A stretch of 9,005 nucleotides of DNA. Source: Candidatus Elulimicrobium sp. (GTDB lineage: Bacteria > Patescibacteriota > Minisyncoccia > Moranbacterales > UBA9337). Positions 6,627 to 9,005 of the stretch are shown here, piece after piece. The DNA lies in NCBI GenBank assembly GCA_020722485.1, contig DYKS01000024.1, forward strand, positions 1 through 9,005, given 5' to 3'. Below the pieces are notes generated by a model. That model did not search any database and had not been told where the DNA came from. It saw only the letters and a program-made list of their open reading frames with translations. Each line of letters starts with the position of its first letter. The first letter of the stretch is position 1. The position numbers and the translations under genes were made by a program.

Positions 6627-7247
6627 ATGGGAGTGGGAACGGATTACGATTATGAAAACGGAGCTTTTTATTCTAAATATTTGTTAGAAAACGGAGAAGA
6701 ATCGGAATTTCTCACCATTCCCAATCCGATTGACGGAGAATATCAAATTATTGCTCAAGGCACCGGAACGGGAAATTACAAGATTGAAGCCACTCAAATT
6801 TCTCAAAACGAAGAAACCGGAGAAGTAACGGAATCTATCGCTGTTATTGAAGGAGAAGCCCAAGAAGGAGAAGAAACCAAACATAAAATCAAAAAAGAAA
6901 ACAATGAAGTAACTCTTAATAAAGAAAAACAGTCGATTACTATTGACTCTATCTTGAAAGACATTGATAATTATTATCAGCAGGGATTGATTAAAACCAA
7001 GAAAGATAAAAAAATACTCACCCAAGCGGTCAAAAATTTAAAACACATCCAATTATCTTTGGAAAAACTTCCTTCTTATTGGATATTCTCGTCTAAAGCT
7101 AAGGAGAAACTGACTCAAATTATTCAAAAAAGATTTAATCGTTATGTGGATATAATCATTAATTATATCAATCAACATCCGGACCAATTTATCGCTCCGG
7201 AAGCTAAGGAATCTTTGATTGAGAGTTTGGAGGAAGTGAAGTATTAG
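6627..7247 (+). CDS. C-terminal remnant of the secreted protein (beta-sandwich plus helical tail)
   Basis: This 206-codon frame is intact, but its first ATG lies inside a domain: in-frame sequence just upstream (SPIDLKVIAPDG) belongs to the same fold. Residues 1-60 look like an extracellular beta-sandwich, with AFYSKYLLENGEESEFLTIP, NPIDGEYQIIAQGTGTGNYKIEATQI. A Glu/Lys-rich linker follows (about 65-105). The rest (about 108-206) is predicted helical, with SILKDIDNYYQQGLIKTKKD and paired-helix character resembling the FIMAH-like tails of some surface proteins; that likeness is from memory and unsure. There is no signal peptide of its own, so a product started at 6627 would stay in the cytoplasm and be cut short at its N-terminus. 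Either it is the dead 3' end of the broken gene or a truncated product is still made. The stop is TAG, while the six confident genes in the window end in TAA. Confidence 0.5.
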   Translation: MGVGTDYDYENGAFYSKYLLENGEESEFLTIPNPIDGEYQIIAQGTGTGNYKIEATQISQNEETGEVTESIAVIEGEAQEGEETKHKIKKENNEVTLNKEKQSITIDSILKDIDNYYQQGLIKTKKDKKILTQAVKNLKHIQLSLEKLPSYWIFSSKAKEKLTQIIQKRFNRYVDIIINYINQHPDQFIAPEAKESLIESLEEVKY

Positions 7248-7333
7248 AAAAATTTAGAATGGCGCGTATTTTAAAGTATTTCGTAGTTCAGATAAGAATT
7301 GACAACTAATATTTAATAATTGAAACTAATAAT

Positions 7334-8635
7334 ATGGAATATTTTGAAATTAATGGCGGTAAAAAATTGAAAGGAGAGATTGAAGTTAATGGATCCAAAA
7401 ATGCGACAGTGGCGTTGTTGGCGGCGTCTTTGATTAATTGCGGCAAAACTGTTTTGAAAAATGTTCCTCAAATAGAAGAAGTTAATCGTTGGTTGGAAGT
7501 TTTAGAAAGTCTGGGCGTAAAGATTGAGCATCAAGGAAAAACACTGACATTGCTTTCTCCTCGTAAAATTAATATTGATGCTATTAACCAAAAAGCGGCG
7601 AAACAAACAAGAAGCGTTATTTTGCTTTTAGGCGCGCTATCTGGACGGTTAAAAAAATATTTTATTCCTCAAGCGGGGGGATGTAAATTGGGCAGTCGCA
7701 CAGTGCGGCCGCATTTGTTTGCGTTGGAAAATTTTGGTTTAAAAATTAAAATTGTCAAGAATGGATTTGAAGTGGATGCTTCTCAGTCAGAGCAAGCGAA
7801 AAAGATAGTGCTTTATGAATCGGGCGATACTGTAACGGAAACGGCTTTATTGGCGGCGGCGCAACGGGAAGAAAAAACCATTATCAAAATGGCTTCCGCT
7901 AATTATATGGTGCAGGATTTGTGTTTTTTCTTGGAAAAGTTGGGAGTGAAAATTAAAGGCGTTGGTACTGCTACTTTGGAAGTGGAAGGCAAAAAAGAAT
8001 TTAAAAAAGATATAGTTTATGAAATTAGCGAAGATCCAATTGAAGCGATGTTTTTTATTAGTTTGGCGGTGGCGACTAAAAGCGAATTATTGATCAAAAG
8101 ATGTCCTTTGGATTTTTTGGAATTGGAGCTTTATAAACTAGAAAAAATGGGACAATATTATGAAATTATTCGGGAGTATCGCGGCAGAAACGGAAAGGTT
8201 CGTTTAGGAGATTTGAGAATTATTCCTTCTTCTTTGAAAGCGCCGGAAGATAAAATTCATAGCTTGCCTTTTCCCGGAATTAATATTGACAATCTCCCTT
8301 TCTTTGTTCCGATTGCGATGATGGCGCGCGGACGCACTTTAATTCATGATTGGGTTTTTGAAAATCGCGCGATTTATTTTATGGAGTTGGCGAAATTGGG
8401 CGCGCGTTTGACTTTATTGGATCCTCATCGGGTTTATGTGGAAGGGCCAAGTAAATTAAAAGCGGCGGAAATGATGGCGCCGCCCGCTTTACGTCCGGCG
8501 GCGATTATTTTAGTTGCGATGTTAGCCACTCCGGGACATTCTATTTTGCGTAATGTTTATTCTATCAATCGCGGTTATGAAAATTTAGAAAAAAGATTGC
8601 GTTCTATTGGCGCGGATATTCGGTTGGTGAAATAA
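7334..8635 (+). CDS. murA: UDP-N-acetylglucosamine 1-carboxyvinyltransferase (MurA family)
   Basis: MurA adds enolpyruvate from phosphoenolpyruvate to UDP-GlcNAc, the first committed step of peptidoglycan synthesis, in the cytoplasm. The 433-residue protein (E. coli 419) keeps the catalytic set. K22 and N23 lie in NGSKNA; R93 in TRSVILLLG matches E. coli R91. C117 in AGGCKLGSR matches catalytic C115, the fosfomycin target, and R122 matches R120. D319 in PGINIDNLPFF matches D305. R387 in ALRPAA and R413 in NRGYENLEKRL match R371 and R397. The start gives K22 its standard number, supporting the ATG at 7334. It is divergent in places: GDTVTETALLAA (164-175) stands where the family usually has an ATEN motif, and 271-310 carries extra charged residues. 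It might therefore be a second MurA paralogue rather than the main enzyme. A TTGACA lies at 7299-7304 but lacks a spaced -10. Confidence 0.9.
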   Translation: MEYFEINGGKKLKGEIEVNGSKNATVALLAASLINCGKTVLKNVPQIEEVNRWLEVLESLGVKIEHQGKTLTLLSPRKINIDAINQKAAKQTRSVILLLGALSGRLKKYFIPQAGGCKLGSRTVRPHLFALENFGLKIKIVKNGFEVDASQSEQAKKIVLYESGDTVTETALLAAAQREEKTIIKMASANYMVQDLCFFLEKLGVKIKGVGTATLEVEGKKEFKKDIVYEISEDPIEAMFFISLAVATKSELLIKRCPLDFLELELYKLEKMGQYYEIIREYRGRNGKVRLGDLRIIPSSLKAPEDKIHSLPFPGINIDNLPFFVPIAMMARGRTLIHDWVFENRAIYFMELAKLGARLTLLDPHRVYVEGPSKLKAAEMMAPPALRPAAIILVAMLATPGHSILRNVYSINRGYENLEKRLRSIGADIRLVK

Positions 8636-8710
8636 TTTTGAATAAATTTGAATATTTTTTTAATTTTTGAATAACAAACAATAAATAATTAAGAAAAAAG
8701 AGATAAAAAA

Positions 8711-8719
8711 TTATCCACA
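8711..8719 (+). promoter_or_regulatory. Perfect DnaA-box 9-mer (TTATCCACA)
   Basis: TTATCCACA is the consensus DnaA-binding box of bacterial origins. It lies in an AT-rich intergenic region. A second, poorer match (TTATCCGAA, two mismatches) lies at 8818-8826. One perfect box does not make an origin, and I estimate about a one in ten chance of one appearing at random in a window of this size and composition. dnaA and dnaN are not in view. Confidence 0.35.
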
Positions 8720-8848
8720 GGCGGTTTTTATTTCTCTCTGAACATGATGAGATACATAGGTAACATCTTAAAAATCAAAAAATATAATTGTCTAAGCGAT
8801 AGTGTTAGCGAAAAAATTTATCCGAAATTTATTCGTAATGAAGAAGGA

Positions 8849-8875
8849 CTGGATTCCCGCCTTCGCGGGAATAAC
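8849..8875 (+). repeat. Dispersed REP-like palindrome, CTGGATTCCCGC type
   Basis: ATTCCCGC (8853-8860) and GCGGGAAT (8865-8872) form a perfect 8-bp stem around the loop CTTC. With its flanks (CTGG before, AAC after) it closely matches a small palindromic repeat family that I know to be scattered between genes in many bacterial genomes. The GC-rich stem contrasts sharply with the AT-rich surroundings. CGCGGGAAT recurs at 8884-8892, exactly 20 bases on, as a partial second copy. Such elements are non-autonomous and often spread by transposase-like enzymes encoded elsewhere. Confidence 0.75.
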
Positions 8876-8906
8876 AATAGAAACGCGGGAATGAAATAAC
8901 AAAAAC

Positions 8907-8962
8907 GAGATTCTGAAATAAGTTCAGGATGACAATATCATTAAATTCAGGATACAATATCA
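8907..8962 (+). repeat. Second dispersed-type repeat (TTCAGGAT) in near-tandem copies
   Basis: GAGATTCTGAAATAAGTTCA, continuing GGATGACA, at 8907-8934 carries a small hairpin: CTGAA (8913-8917) with TTCAG (8923-8927). It resembles a second widespread short intergenic repeat family. TTCAGGATGACAATATCA (8923-8940) recurs as TTCAGGATACAATATCA at 8946-8962 with one base missing, a 23-base spacing. The family resemblance is from memory; the direct repeat and hairpin are read directly. Confidence 0.6.
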
Positions 8963-8980
8963 GAATTTAAATGATATTGT
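8932..8980 (+). repeat. Long inverted repeat (17-bp stem, one bulge)
   Basis: ACAATATCATTAAATTC (8932-8948) pairs with GAATTTAAATGATATTGT (8963-8980), leaving one bulged T and a 14-base loop. The loop itself contains ACAATATCA, a third occurrence of the left-arm start. No T-run follows, so it is not a standard terminator. It may be a bidirectional transcript-end structure, or the core of the repeat element beginning at 8907. Confidence 0.65.
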
Positions 8981-9005
8981 GAAACCTAATAGTTGATTAT
9001 TTATT

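Larger units (their letters stand above)
8636..9005. other. 370-base gene-free end with DnaA-box match and repeat cluster
   Basis: No convincing gene lies after murA. The first part is very AT-rich, with TTGAATA three times (8638, 8648, 8667). A DnaA-box 9-mer follows at 8711, then an unremarkable stretch, then palindromic and direct repeats from 8849 to 8980. A 51-codon frame (8744-8899) runs through the palindrome and is probably not a gene. No hairpin followed by a T-run is seen, so the murA terminator is not identified. Confidence 0.7.

Noticed and set aside
6684..7025. 113-codon open frame on the - strand opposite the secreted-protein remnant.
   Set aside because: Phe- and Ser-rich low-complexity translation, as expected for the complement of a Glu/Lys-rich coding region; no domain or start signal.
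7299..7304. Perfect -35 hexamer TTGACA upstream of murA.
   Set aside because: At 16-18 bases spacing the -10 position reads GAAACT-like sequence and overlaps the bases just before the ATG. AT-rich hexamers elsewhere are badly spaced.
8744..8899. 51-codon + strand frame from ATG 8744 (or ATG 8747).
   Set aside because: It runs straight through the REP-like palindrome, whose translation gives LDSRLRGNN, a phrase I recognise as an artefact of this repeat in many genomes. No Shine-Dalgarno and no recognisable domain.
1..9005. CRISPR arrays, toxin-antitoxin pairs, restriction or other defence genes, transposases, tRNA and rRNA.
   Set aside because: Looked for on both strands; no regularly spaced repeats, characteristic motifs or RNA folds found.

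Overview
This window is AT-rich and carries six confident genes, all on the + strand. The gene set suggests a member of the Candidate Phyla Radiation (Patescibacteria, perhaps Parcubacteria). The clues are a ComEC-type DNA-uptake protein split into two overlapping genes, a long nucleoside diphosphate kinase with extra insertions, a short prolyl-tRNA synthetase without the usual editing insertion, a divergent MurA, and decayed remains of a large secreted beta-helix surface protein. Clear Shine-Dalgarno sequences are nearly absent. The phylum is an inference from protein character; no rRNA or other marker is present.

Layout. Bases 105-2523 hold the two halves of ComEC (membrane channel, then metallo-beta-lactamase-fold half), overlapping by 11 bases. 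Bases 2621-3226 encode nucleoside diphosphate kinase. A 233-base gap follows; it holds the only strong Shine-Dalgarno/ATG pair outside genes, which leads into a five-codon reading frame. Bases 3460-4554 encode RmuC and 4618-5862 prolyl-tRNA synthetase. Bases 5863-6186 hold a possible 45-residue membrane peptide, a 16-base direct repeat, a hairpin and a promoter-like/palindromic site. Bases 6187-7247 are the broken remains of a secreted protein: signal peptide, one frameshift, two in-frame TAG stops, then a 206-codon open 3' part. Bases 7334-8635 encode MurA. Bases 8636-9005 hold no convincing gene, but contain a perfect DnaA-box 9-mer and a cluster of palindromic and direct repeats of dispersed-element type.

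How the genes fit together. They are mostly unlinked housekeeping functions: DNA uptake (ComEC halves), nucleotide balance (Ndk), DNA maintenance (RmuC), translation (ProS) and peptidoglycan precursor synthesis (MurA). Shared strand and short gaps allow co-transcription within comEC-ndk and rmuC-proS, but no clean intrinsic terminator is visible anywhere. I found no defence system, CRISPR array, transposase, tRNA or rRNA. The unusual content is in the ComEC split, the decayed surface protein, the in-frame open stretch after proS and the repeat cluster at the right end. None of these amounts to clear evidence of a new system.
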